Shown here: piece after piece, positions 23,995 through 32,075 of the stretch
Layout: each line of letters opens with the position of its first letter
How positions within the stretch are numbered: position 1 is the first letter of the stretch
Assembly (NCBI RefSeq): GCF_017676345.1
Contig: NZ_JAFFZM010000021.1
Coordinates: forward strand, 55,911-119,910
Length of the DNA stretch: 64,000 nt
Origin: Streptomyces smyrnaeus
GTDB lineage: Bacteria > Actinomycetota > Actinomycetes > Streptomycetales > Streptomycetaceae
Direction: 5' to 3'
Notes under the pieces: model-generated
What the model saw: the letters and a program-made list of their open reading frames with translations, nothing else
Told to the model about the DNA's origin: nothing
Database searches by the model: none
Program-made: the position numbers and the translations under genes

Positions 23995-25227
23995 TCAACC
24001 GCCCAGCGTGATCAGGGCCGCTATCGCCGGGCCGAAGGCGCCGCCCAGCTGGTAGCAGAGGGTGAAGAGGCCGATCGCTGTGGCGCGCTGGGTGGTCGGC
24101 GCGGCCTGGGTGGCCACTACCGCGAGCGTCGCCTGGCCCGCGCTCGCCGCGAACGAGGCCAGCGTCGCGACCAGCAGGAGCAGCGGCGCCCAGGGCGTCA
24201 GAACGGCGGTGAGCGGCGCCAGCGCTCCGGCCGTGAGCAGAATCGTCAGTACGCGCGGGCGGCTCATCCGGGCCGAGGCCGCGGCCAGCACCATGGAGAG
24301 CGCCGAACCCGCGAGGAGGGCGGCCAGCTGGCCGGTGCCGATCGTGGAGGCCGACCAGCCGGTGCGGTCGTCCAGCAGTTGCGGAACGGCGAAGAGCAAC
24401 GTGAAGTACGACGTCGCGAGGACGCACGCGAGCAGGGCGGAGAGGACGAACGTCCGGGTGCGCAGCAGCGAGGACGGGACGAAGCCCGTGGGTTCGGATC
24501 GGACGTGCAGGGCCAGCAGCGCGGTCACCACCATGGAGGCGGTCACCGCCGGGAGCGGGTAGAGCGGGACGAAGATCAGGGCCGTTGCCAGCGCAGCCAG
24601 CAGGGCGGCACCCCGGCCGTCGAAGGGGGTGCTCTGCTGCGGCGCGGGTGGGACGGCTCGACGCATGACCGCCGGAAGGGCGAACAGCGCGACCGCTCCG
24701 ACGGCGAGGGATGCCCGCCAGGAGACGAGGTCGGCGATCACCGAGCCGAGCAGCGGCCCTGCCGCGCCCAGCGTTCCGAAGCCCGCCGTGATCACCCCCA
24801 TCCGGCGGACCGAGACCGCCAGGCTCATCGCCGCAGTGATCAGGCCCGCGCCGCCCATCGCCTGGGCCGCCCGGCCTGCCATGGCCAGCGGCAGCCAGGG
24901 CGCCATGGCGACGATCGCGGTGCCGGCCGCGACCAGGATCGCGCTCAGCCGGAGTGCGCTGTGCAGCCCACGACGACGCAGCAGGCCCGCCATCAGCGGG
25001 GTGCTGACAGCCAGGGCCCAGGCGAAGACCGTGACGAGCCAGGTTGCCGAGGCCGTACGGATGCCGAGGGAACCGGCCATGTCCGAAAGGATCAGGACCG
25101 GGCCGTTCGCACTCGCGGCAACCGGAGTGGCCAGCAACGCCAGCCATGCGGCAGGAACTTGGCGCGGTGGCTGCACGGCAGCGACGGAAGGTGTCTGCGC
25201 AGCGGGGTGAAGGGCGAGCTGGGCCAT
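23995..25227 (-). CDS. MFS transporter (DHA1-like, 12 TM)
   Basis: 410 residues, almost entirely hydrophobic segments. The motif-A region is reduced (LMAGLLRRRGLHSALRLS), with AGRAAQAMGGAGLITAAMSL and VITAGFGTLGAAGPLLGSVI (motif C like) typical of drug:proton antiporters. The promoter and operators lie at 25259-25332. Together with the cupin and divergent MarR this looks like a small inducible efflux/detoxification unit. Confidence 0.88.
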   Translation of the reverse strand: MAQLALHPAAQTPSVAAVQPPRQVPAAWLALLATPVAASANGPVLILSDMAGSLGIRTASATWLVTVFAWALAVSTPLMAGLLRRRGLHSALRLSAILVAAGTAIVAMAPWLPLAMAGRAAQAMGGAGLITAAMSLAVSVRRMGVITAGFGTLGAAGPLLGSVIADLVSWRASLAVGAVALFALPAVMRRAVPPAPQQSTPFDGRGAALLAALATALIFVPLYPLPAVTASMVVTALLALHVRSEPTGFVPSSLLRTRTFVLSALLACVLATSYFTLLFAVPQLLDDRTGWSASTIGTGQLAALLAGSALSMVLAAASARMSRPRVLTILLTAGALAPLTAVLTPWAPLLLLVATLASFAASAGQATLAVVATQAAPTTQRATAIGLFTLCYQLGGAFGPAIAALITLGG

Positions 25228-25258
25228 CGAGGGACTCCAAGTAGTTCAACCTTGACAA

Positions 25259-25332
25259 TCTCAACGTTGAGATAACACCAGACCGACTCTCTCAACGTCA
25301 AGTGCTTTAACGTTGAGAAGACACACGTTGAG
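25259..25332. promoter_or_regulatory. MarR operator cluster (TCAACGTTGA type)
   Basis: Perfect palindrome TCTCAACGTTGAGA at 25259-25272, a variant TCTCAACGTCAAG at about 25289-25301, TTAACGTTGAGA at 25308-25319 and a half site ACGTTGAG at 25325-25332. They fill the space between the divergent MFS and MarR starts. Confidence 0.8.
25272..25301 (-). promoter_or_regulatory. Promoter of the MFS/cupin unit
   Basis: Minus-strand -35 TTGACG (25296-25301) and -10 TGTTAT (25272-25277) with an 18-bp spacer. The perfect operator palindrome touches the -10 box and another copy overlaps the -35, so bound MarR would block it. Confidence 0.65.
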
Positions 25333-25345
25333 GGGAGTGGAAGAG

Positions 25346-25858
25346 ATGAGCGATGTCGTGGACGCGATCATCAGCCAGTGGGTCAAGGAGCGCCCCGAGG
25401 TCCAGGAGGACCTCTGGCCGGTAGAACTCCTCGCGCGGGTCCAGCGGCTGGCCCGTGTGATCGACAAGACCGCCAGGGCCACGGCCGCCGCGCACGGAGT
25501 GGAGCACGGCGAGTTCGACGTACTCACCACACTCCAGCGCTCCGGGCCTCCCTACACCCTCACCGCCGGGTCCCTGCTCAAGGCATCCATGGTGACCTCC
25601 GGCGCCATCACCAACCGCATCGACAAGATGGAGGCCAAGGGCCTGGTCGAGCGGGTGCGCGAAGGTGACGACCGGCGCAGCGTCAAGATCTGCCTCACCG
25701 AGTACGGACACGAGGTCACCCGGGCCGCCTTCGCCGACCACCTGGCGAACTACGCGCAACTGCTCGACGGCGTGGACCGCGACCTGGTCGAGAAGACGGC
25801 CGAGGGCCTCCGGCAGGTGCTGGAAACCCTCGGTGACACCGCCACCACCGTCGAGTGA
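25346..25858 (+). CDS. MarR family transcriptional regulator
   Basis: 170 residues from the ATG at 25346 (GGGGAGTGGAAGAG upstream). The winged-helix core is clear: HGVEHGEFDVLTTLQRSGPP, SLLKASMVTSGAITNRIDKM (recognition helix), EAKGLVERVREGDDRRSVKI (wing with the D-R-R motif). The preceding palindromes are its likely operators. It should repress the divergent MFS/cupin genes and itself until a ligand binds. Confidence 0.93.
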   Translation: MSDVVDAIISQWVKERPEVQEDLWPVELLARVQRLARVIDKTARATAAAHGVEHGEFDVLTTLQRSGPPYTLTAGSLLKASMVTSGAITNRIDKMEAKGLVERVREGDDRRSVKICLTEYGHEVTRAAFADHLANYAQLLDGVDRDLVEKTAEGLRQVLETLGDTATTVE

Positions 25859-25987
25859 CGGCTCGGGGCCGAAGCCGCCGGGCCTCGGTCGCGCCGGAAG
25901 TATCAAGCCCCGCACGGGGTACGGCCTGCCCTTCGCCGTAGGGGCCCTTCGGTGGTCGGCGCCCGGGGCCGCCTCCGGTCTGCGGTC

Positions 25988-27496
25988 CTACGCGCGCTTC
26001 TCGGCGAAAGCCTGCGCCAACGTCGAGCGCGTCAGGACTCGGAGGAACGGCAGGACCGTGAGGGCAACCGACGCGGCGAAGGCCGCGAACGCGAGACGGA
26101 TGCCCAGCCATTCGGCCAGCAGGCCCATGACGCCGGCGCCGATGGGCATGGCGCCCCAGCTGAAGAGACGGCTCACGGCGTTGTAGCGGCCGAGCATGCT
26201 GTCGGGCACGAGGTGCTGCCCGATGGTGCGGGAGTTGACCGTCCACAGCGTGCCGCCCATGCCGCCGACGAAGGCAGCGGCAGCGATGGCCCGGACGTCG
26301 GTGGTCAGCGCCGGTACGGCCATCATCGCGAAGGTACCGATCAGGTCGGCGAACATCACCCGGCGACGGCCGAAGAGCCGGTTGCCCCAGGAGACGGCGA
26401 GAGCACCGACCAGCCCTCCGATGCCCAAGGCGCTCAGGATCGCTCCGTACTCCGCCGAACTCACCCCAATGACGTCGGTGGCGTAGAGCGGCATGAGTGC
26501 CAGCCAGGCGCCCCAACAGGCACACAGGACGGTCAGAATCAGGGCCATGGTGCGCAGCAGCACATGCCGCCACAGATAGCGCAGTCCTCCGACGATCTGC
26601 TTGTTGACGCTCTCGGGACCGCTCTCTGGACCGCTCTCGGAGCCGCTGTCGGGGCCGCTGTCGGGGCCGCTGTCGGGGCCGCCCTCGGGTGTGTTGCCGG
26701 GAGCGCCGCGCCTTTGTGTGCTCCCTCGCGCGGCCGTTTCCGCGCTGTCCCGTGCGGCACGGAAGCGGCCGACGAGCAGCAGCAGAAGGAACGAGGCGGC
26801 CAGGTACGACACCCAGGTCACGCCCAGGGCGACCCCGGCGCCGGCTGCAAGGAGGAGCCCTCCGACGAACGGGCCGCAGAACTCGTTGCAGACCGTTTCC
26901 GCACCGGCGATCCACGCGTTCGCCCGCTCCCGGCCCTCCGGCGGTGTCAGGGCCGGGATCAGTGCCGAGGCCGCGGTCAGCGCGACCACTTCGGCGACGC
27001 CCAGTACCGCGCCGACGGTACAGAGCACCGCGATGCCGACGCTGTCGGTCGCCGCGGCCTGGATCAGCGCGCCAAGGGCCAGTAGCCGCAGGCCGTCCGC
27101 CGCCCACAGCAGGCGGCGGCGGTCCACCCGGTCGACCAGGACCCCGACATGGAGGGCAGCCAGCAGCCAGGGCAGGGACAGAGTCAGCGACACCGCCGAG
27201 ACCTGGGCCGGGGAGCCGGAGGCCCGGGTGGCGAGAAGCGGTAGCGCGATCTTGGTGACGCCGTCTGCGAGGTTGGTGATCGCGGTGAAGACCAGGAGGA
27301 CGGCGGTGTTCCGTGTGCCGTACCGCGCGGCCGACGCCGCGACCGGTTCGGCGTCAGCCTCTGCGGCGGACTCCGCGTCGGACTCCGCGGCGGAGTCCGC
27401 GGCGGAAGCCGCGACAGGCTCCGCAGGAGGTTCGGGCTCCGCCGTGGGCCCCGCTGTCGTCGGCGGTGCCACCGTTCCGAGCGCCTGGTCACTCAT
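25988..27496 (-). CDS. MFS transporter (MefA/multidrug type) with low-complexity inserts
   Basis: 502 residues. The MFS core includes TAITNLADGVTKIALPLLAT, LVDRVDRRRLLWAADGLRLL (motif A), ALTPPEGRERANAW and LVPDSMLGRYNAVSRLFSWG. This matches the macrolide-efflux-like group. Two unusual segments are an Ala/Glu/Ser-rich N-terminal extension (residues 1-58) and, in the central cytoplasmic loop, a GPDSGPDSGPDSGSESGPES-type run (about 285-310). Both are predicted to be disordered. The gene is divergent from the CGNR regulator, which probably controls it. Confidence 0.88.
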   Translation of the reverse strand: MSDQALGTVAPPTTAGPTAEPEPPAEPVAASAADSAAESDAESAAEADAEPVAASAARYGTRNTAVLLVFTAITNLADGVTKIALPLLATRASGSPAQVSAVSLTLSLPWLLAALHVGVLVDRVDRRRLLWAADGLRLLALGALIQAAATDSVGIAVLCTVGAVLGVAEVVALTAASALIPALTPPEGRERANAWIAGAETVCNEFCGPFVGGLLLAAGAGVALGVTWVSYLAASFLLLLLVGRFRAARDSAETAARGSTQRRGAPGNTPEGGPDSGPDSGPDSGSESGPESGPESVNKQIVGGLRYLWRHVLLRTMALILTVLCACWGAWLALMPLYATDVIGVSSAEYGAILSALGIGGLVGALAVSWGNRLFGRRRVMFADLIGTFAMMAVPALTTDVRAIAAAAFVGGMGGTLWTVNSRTIGQHLVPDSMLGRYNAVSRLFSWGAMPIGAGVMGLLAEWLGIRLAFAAFAASVALTVLPFLRVLTRSTLAQAFAEKRA

Positions 27497-27525
27497 CGGC
27501 TCCCCTAACCCTCTATTGCGCTTTG

Positions 27526-27595
27526 CCGGTTACGTCGAACGGGAGTCTGGCACAGGAGGGGCGATTCTTCTACCGGTAAAACCGTTAGCCGGTTA
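27526..27595. promoter_or_regulatory. CCGGTTA repeats in the MFS/CGNR divergent promoter
   Basis: CCGGTTA at 27526-27532 and 27589-27595, CCGTTA at 27582-27587 and the palindromic core ACCGGT at 27572. They lie between the divergent starts and are candidate sites for the CGNR protein or another regulator. Confidence 0.5.
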
Positions 27596-27634
27596 GCTGG
27601 GTGTAGGCTGGCGCCCTTCACAGGAGGTGCCCCT

Positions 27635-28366
27635 ATGCGCGAAGCGCCGGCTTCGGCCCAGCTGATCGAAGCCTTCGCCAACACCGTCGACGTGGAGCTC
27701 GGCACCGACGAGCTGGAGACGCCGAGCGGACTGGCCGCCTGGCTCGTCGCTCACGGACTGCTCGACCGCGACCGCCGGATCGACCCCGACGACCACACCC
27801 TCTGCCTGCGGCTGCGTACCGGCATCCGGGAGGAACTGGGGATCAACGTCGGCGACACCGCCGACGCCGCGCTCCTCGCCAGAGCCGACGAGGCGTTGCG
27901 CGAGCTGCCCGTGCTCATCTCGGTCCGGGGCGGAGGAGGACAGGACTCGCGCGACGGCGTCCTCTCCCCCGCCCCCGACTTGCCGCCGATCAGGAAGGCC
28001 CTCGCCCACCTCGCAATCGCCTGGAGCGAACTGACCCTCGCCGGGGAGGCCGGCCGGCTCAAGCGCTGTGCGGAACACTCCTGCGCCTGGGTGTTCTGGG
28101 ACGTGTCCAAGAACCGCAGTCGCCGCTGGTGCTCGATGCGGGTGTGCGGCAACCGGGCCAAGGCCCGTCGACACACCGCGAAGCAGGCGTCGGCCACCAC
28201 GCGAAGTGCGCCAACACAGCGTGCCGAGACCCCGGAGCGCCCCGCAGCCGCCGAGCAGACCACGAGCCCCGAGCGGACCCCGGGCCCTGAGCAGACCGCG
28301 AGCCCCGAGCGGACCGCTTCCGCGCACCAGGAGGCTCCCCCGGCGAGCCGTGCCCCCAGGAGCTGA
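27635..28366 (+). CDS. CGNR zinc-finger (ABATE domain) putative regulator
   Basis: 243 residues; AGGAGG sits 8 nt ahead of the ATG. The N-terminal ABATE domain spans about 10-135 (QLIEAFANTVDVELGTDELE, LRTGIREELG). The C-terminal zinc finger is RCAEHSCAWVFWDVSKNRSR followed by RWCSMRVCGNRAKARRH: four Cys and the CGNR box. The family is thought to bind DNA near stress-related transporters. A Glu/Pro/Thr-rich tail of about 55 residues follows. Divergent from the MFS gene with shared operator-like repeats. Confidence 0.9.
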   Translation: MREAPASAQLIEAFANTVDVELGTDELETPSGLAAWLVAHGLLDRDRRIDPDDHTLCLRLRTGIREELGINVGDTADAALLARADEALRELPVLISVRGGGGQDSRDGVLSPAPDLPPIRKALAHLAIAWSELTLAGEAGRLKRCAEHSCAWVFWDVSKNRSRRWCSMRVCGNRAKARRHTAKQASATTRSAPTQRAETPERPAAAEQTTSPERTPGPEQTASPERTASAHQEAPPASRAPRS

Positions 28367-28628
28367 GGTCGACGCAATCGCGAAGAGGAAGCATTTCCTG
28401 TGGCCCGTCGGCCTGTGGCCTGTCGGCAATACCGTGCCTGCCCGGACCCGCACCGGAACCTGTCCCAAGCCCCTGTCCGAGCACGCTGTTCGGCCGACCG
28501 GCTGGATGAAAAGAGGCAGCGAAGTCAGGCAAAACAATAGCGAAACAATAACCGCGTTTTTCTCCGGGATGCGCTTGCGCGTTGCTGTATCGTCATCTCA
28601 ACCTCCCATTTGAGAGGGGGTGAGGAGA

Positions 28629-28757
28629 ATGGCCGGTGCGGGCTGCAAGTCTGAGCCGGCGAGGACGACGTTGCAGCGATTCGCAGATCTCGCGCGAGCA
28701 ATCGCCGGCTTCTTCCAGGCGGTGTACTACGCCGTCCGGACGGAGCAGTTGTGGTAG
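28629..28757 (+). CDS. Possible 42-residue peptide
   Basis: ATG at 28629 (an in-frame GTG at 28620 is an alternative) with GGGGG and GAGGAG upstream. The frame has about 83 percent G/C at third positions and reads RTTLQRFADLARAIAGFFQA then VYYAVRTEQLW, an amphipathic helix with an aromatic end. It follows a relatively AT-rich stretch (28530-28615) that may hold a promoter. Not recognised. Confidence 0.45.
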   Translation: MAGAGCKSEPARTTLQRFADLARAIAGFFQAVYYAVRTEQLW

Positions 28758-29200
28758 CTCCCGTACGAGTTGATGGGCCCACTCGCGGCCTGGAGTGAGC
28801 CCACCGTCGATCCTCGTCCGCGGCCCCGCTCTTCGTTTGCGCCGGAGGTGCGGGGTCCGCGCCATGGGGACCGGCAGCAATTGTGCTGTTGCTCGCAGAC
28901 TAGCATTGTTCGCGCTGTTTTTTGTACTCCTTGCGACGCCATGGCTAATCCTTCGGTTACGCATCGGGACAGGTTTGGCCTCGGGCAGGGCCTGCTTATG
29001 CGGGCCCTGCTCCCGACGTTTCGTACCCTGCTCCCGGCGTTTCTCCGGCCGCCCGGTATTCGGCCGTATTCGGTTGCATTCGGCTGTGCCCGGTCCAGTT
29101 CGGGTGCCGGGGGGCGGGCGGGCGATCTGCGGATGGCCGCGGGCTGTCGTACGTTGAGAGCGTCCGCTGGTCCCAGGGGGGAGCAGGGAGGCGCGGGTGC
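28758..29200. other. Intergenic region, no supported gene
   Basis: Frames on both strands are open because of the base composition, but none has a ribosome site or recognisable content. A T-rich run (GCTGTTTTTTGTACTCC) at about 28915-28931 stands out and may be part of a promoter or an unpaired terminator. Confidence 0.4.
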
Positions 29201-30148
29201 ATGCGTGCTGTCGGTGTGCGGGAGAGGAACGGGCGGCCCGAGGTCCTGCAGGCGCGGCAGCCTGAGCCGGGCGAGGGCGAGGTGCTGGTGCGGGTGGTGG
29301 CCGCGGGCCTGAATCCGCTGGACTGGAAGATCGCCGAGGGCATGCTGGAGGACCTGGTTCCGTACGACTTCCCGCTGGTGATGGGGGTGGACTTCGCGGG
29401 CGTCGTGGAGGGCGGCGGTCCGGAGACGTACCGGTTCACCTCGGGCGAGCAGGTGTTCGGGCACGTGGTGAGTGAGCCGGTGGGCCGCGGGACGTACGCG
29501 GAGTACGTGGTGGTGAACGAGGCGGGCAGCATCGCCCGCGCCCCCGCCTCCATCCCGCTGACCGCCGCGGCGGGGGCTCCCACGGCAGGGATGGCGGCGC
29601 TCGGGATCATGGACTCGGCCGCGCTGCGCTCGTACGAGAGCCTGCTGATCATCGGCGCCGCCGGCGGTGTCGGTACGTTCCTCACCCAGCTCGCCGCCGC
29701 CCGCGGGCTGCGCGTGGTGGCCGCCACGCACGGGCACGACCAGCCCCGGATGGCGGCCTTCGGCGCGGCGCTGACCGTCGATGTACGGGAACGGGACCTG
29801 GCGGACGCCGTACGGGAGGAGTATCCGCGCGGCGTGGACGCGCTGGTGGATCTCGGGTCGGCCTCGCCGGAGGAGTTCGCCCGGCACGCCGCGCTGGTAC
29901 GGGACGGCGGGGTGGCCGTCTCGACGTTGGACGCGGCGTCGGTGGAGGCGCTGTACGGGCGCGGCATCGAGGGCATCAACTACCACATCGCGGCCTCCGC
30001 CGAGCTGCTGGAGCGGCTCGGCGAGGAGATCGACAGCGGCCCGCTGACAGTCCCCATCGAGACCGAGGTCCCGCTCGACCAGGCGCCCGGCGCGGTGGCG
30101 CGCAACCGGGCGGGCGGCGCCCGGGGCAAGACCGTCCTCCTCCCCTGA
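29201..30148 (+). CDS. NADP-dependent quinone oxidoreductase-like MDR protein
   Basis: 315 residues, zinc-free medium-chain reductase. Features are GEVLVRVVAAGLNPLDWKIA, PLVMGVDFAGVV, and the nucleotide loop IIGAAGGVGTFLTQLAAARG with GAAGGVG. GRGTYAEYVVV follows the substrate domain. The family reduces quinones or enones with NADPH. GGGAGG upstream of the ATG supports the start. No operon partner is visible. Confidence 0.9.
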   Translation: MRAVGVRERNGRPEVLQARQPEPGEGEVLVRVVAAGLNPLDWKIAEGMLEDLVPYDFPLVMGVDFAGVVEGGGPETYRFTSGEQVFGHVVSEPVGRGTYAEYVVVNEAGSIARAPASIPLTAAAGAPTAGMAALGIMDSAALRSYESLLIIGAAGGVGTFLTQLAAARGLRVVAATHGHDQPRMAAFGAALTVDVRERDLADAVREEYPRGVDALVDLGSASPEEFARHAALVRDGGVAVSTLDAASVEALYGRGIEGINYHIAASAELLERLGEEIDSGPLTVPIETEVPLDQAPGAVARNRAGGARGKTVLLP

Positions 30149-30552
30149 GCCCCGCCCGAGCCCTTCCCCCTGCCCCCTCCTGGACCTTCCCGGCGCCTCC
30201 TGGACCTCCCCGGCCCCCTCCTGGACTCCCTGGCCCTCCCCGAGTCCGTCCCGCCGTAACTCTCGGGAGCCCGCTCGCGGCCCTCCCCTCAGCCCTCCGC
30301 GTATCTCCTGAGCCTGCTCGCAGCCTTTCCCTCAGCCCTCGCCCAGCTCCTGAGCCCGCCGGCCCCGCACCCCCTTGAGCCGTCCGAAGGCCTCCCCGCA
30401 GATCCGGTGGCGAGCCCAGGAGTCTCTTTCGCCTGCTGGCCCCGCACCGTTCCCGCTACACTCACACCGCCGCACAGGTGTACAGGGTGTCGATGATCGA
30501 ACGCCCGGGGGATCGACACCCGGGGATCGACGCCCGGGGGAGGGGCAGCGCG
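30149..30552. repeat. Pyrimidine-rich intergenic region with three CTCCTGGAC repeats
   Basis: CTCCTGGAC at 30177, 30197 and 30218 (period 20-21 bp) within a C/T-rich stretch running to about 30420. Further right, CCCGGGGATCGAC-type words repeat at 30507-30540 just before the next gene. No gene supported. Confidence 0.5.
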
Positions 30553-30717
30553 ATGGCGCAGACGAAGAAGCTCGCGGGCTATGTGCTTGTCGTCTTCGTG
30601 CTGTACACGATCATCACGTCCCCCGAACGCGCGGCAGATCTGGTCCAGATAGGTTTCGAGGGCATCTCCAGTGCCGCGCAGGGCGTCGGCCGATTCATGA
30701 CCTCGCTCGTCAACTGA
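30553..30717 (+). CDS. Small single-pass membrane protein
   Basis: 54 residues from the ATG at 30553 (GGGGGAGGGG upstream). MAQTKKLAGYVLVVFVLYTI is a basic start plus membrane helix, followed by a short amphipathic tail SAAQGVGRFMTSLVN. I recall close homologues at the same place before sigF in Streptomyces. Function unknown. Confidence 0.75.
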   Translation: MAQTKKLAGYVLVVFVLYTIITSPERAADLVQIGFEGISSAAQGVGRFMTSLVN

Positions 30718-30889
30718 GGCCCCCGCCCCGCCCCGCCGAAACACCTGTTCCGCCGCTCCTGCCCGGGCACCGCTGTGCCCTGCGCGCGGGTGCTCCCGGC
30801 CGCAACTGGCAAGCAACACGGAGTTATACGGTGCTTGCACACGGTGCACATGTCTTGTGATGCTATGACCGCTTTTTGGCTGATGAATC

Positions 30890-31030
30890 GTGCCCGCTTG
30901 CACAGCGCGGCTCGGGGCCCAGCGGGCACAGCAGCCGAAGCACGCCGCGAAGCAGGCGAAGCAGGCAAAGCAAGCGCAGCAGTCGAAGCGATCGACCAGA
31001 CAGATCTGCACCGTAAGGGGTGGTGGCTGA
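30890..31030 (+). CDS. Possible leader peptide with Lys-Gln repeats before sigF
   Basis: GTG at 30890 opens a 46-codon frame containing PKHAAKQAKQAKQAQQSKRS, whose TGA directly abuts the sigF GTG (TGAGTG). The underlying DNA is a run of 9-bp GAAGCAGGC-like repeats (30935-30990). Coupling could affect sigF translation, but a competing frame (ATG 30886) also reads through the repeat, so coding status is unsure. Confidence 0.3.
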   Translation: MPACTARLGAQRAQQPKHAAKQAKQAKQAQQSKRSTRQICTVRGGG

Positions 31031-31876
31031 GTGGACGGGACCCGTACCCCCACCCAGACTCCCTCCGGCGACGCCGAACCAGCCTCCTCCCCCGCCGAGG
31101 CGCAGCGGGAACGGGCCGCGCGGACCCGGGCGCTGACGCAGTCCCTCTTCGAACAGCTCGCCCGGCACGAGCCCGGCTCCGCCGAACACGAGCGCATCCG
31201 TGCCGCCCTCATCGAGGCCAATCTGCCGCTCGTGCGCTACGTCGCGGCGCGCTTCCGCAGCAGGAACGAGCCGATGGAGGACGTGGTCCAGGTCGGCACC
31301 ATCGGGCTGATCAACGCGATCGACCGGTTCGACGCCGAGCGCGGGGTGCAGTTCCCCACCTTCGCGATGCCGACGATCGTCGGTGAGATCCGCCGCTACT
31401 TCCGCGACAATGTCCGCACGGTGCATGTGCCGCGCCGACTGCACGAGATGTGGGTGCAGGTCAGCGGCGCCACCGAGGATCTGACGACGTTGCACGGGCG
31501 GTCCCCGACCACCGCCGAGATCGCCGAGCGGCTGAAGATCTCCGAGGAGGAAGTGCTGGCCTGCATCGAGGCCGGACGGGCCTACCGGGCCACCTCCTTG
31601 GAGGCGGCGCAGGAACGCGAGGACGGGATGCCGGGGCTGCTGGACCGGCTCGGTTACGAGGACCCGGAGCTCGACGGGGTCGAACACCGTGATCTCGTCC
31701 GCCATCTGCTCGTACAACTGCCCGAGCGCGAGCAGCGGATCCTGCTGCTGCGGTACTACCGGAATCTGACGCAGTCCCAGATCAGCGCCGAGCTCGGCGT
31801 CTCGCAGATGCATGTGTCGCGGCTGCTCTCGCGCAGCTTCGCCCGGCTGCGAGCCGCAAATCGAATCGACGCGTAA
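31031..31876 (+). CDS. sigF: RNA polymerase sigma factor, SigB/SigF group
   Basis: 281 residues. Region 2 is NLPLVRYVAARFRSRNEPME then DVVQVGTIGLINAIDRFDAE and FPTFAMPTIVGEIRRYFRDN. Region 3 follows with VRTVHVPRRLHEMW. Region 4 ends the protein with LTQSQISAELGVSQMHVSRL. This is the stress/sporulation SigB-SigF-SigG family. In S. coelicolor the homologue next to a second such gene is the spore-specific sigF, which is how I assign the symbol. No anti-sigma factor gene is adjacent. GTG start with GGGGTGGTGG upstream. Confidence 0.88.
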   Translation: MDGTRTPTQTPSGDAEPASSPAEAQRERAARTRALTQSLFEQLARHEPGSAEHERIRAALIEANLPLVRYVAARFRSRNEPMEDVVQVGTIGLINAIDRFDAERGVQFPTFAMPTIVGEIRRYFRDNVRTVHVPRRLHEMWVQVSGATEDLTTLHGRSPTTAEIAERLKISEEEVLACIEAGRAYRATSLEAAQEREDGMPGLLDRLGYEDPELDGVEHRDLVRHLLVQLPEREQRILLLRYYRNLTQSQISAELGVSQMHVSRLLSRSFARLRAANRIDA

Positions 31877-32075
31877 CCGGTTCGAGCGACCTCAACTTCC
31901 GCATCACCGCCCTCAACTGTGCAGTTTTATCGACATGAGGCTACGTCGCGTTGCCTACTTGTGACATTCTGCAAGAGCTGCGTTTGCCGCAGTGGCGTGC
32001 CCGGTATGGAGGGGGAGGTGCTTCCCTCAGAGCCGAGGGCGCCGCAGCGACCGTCCGCGACCTCAAGGGGGTGGC

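Noticed and set aside
23440..25275. 611-codon plus-strand frame across the cupin and MFS genes
   Set aside because: Antisense to two genes with complete motifs; composition is the mirror of hydrophobic membrane segments.
28593..28964. 123-codon minus-strand frame over the possible 42-residue peptide
   Set aside because: No ribosome site and an Arg-rich composition with no family resemblance; the plus-strand peptide has better codon bias.
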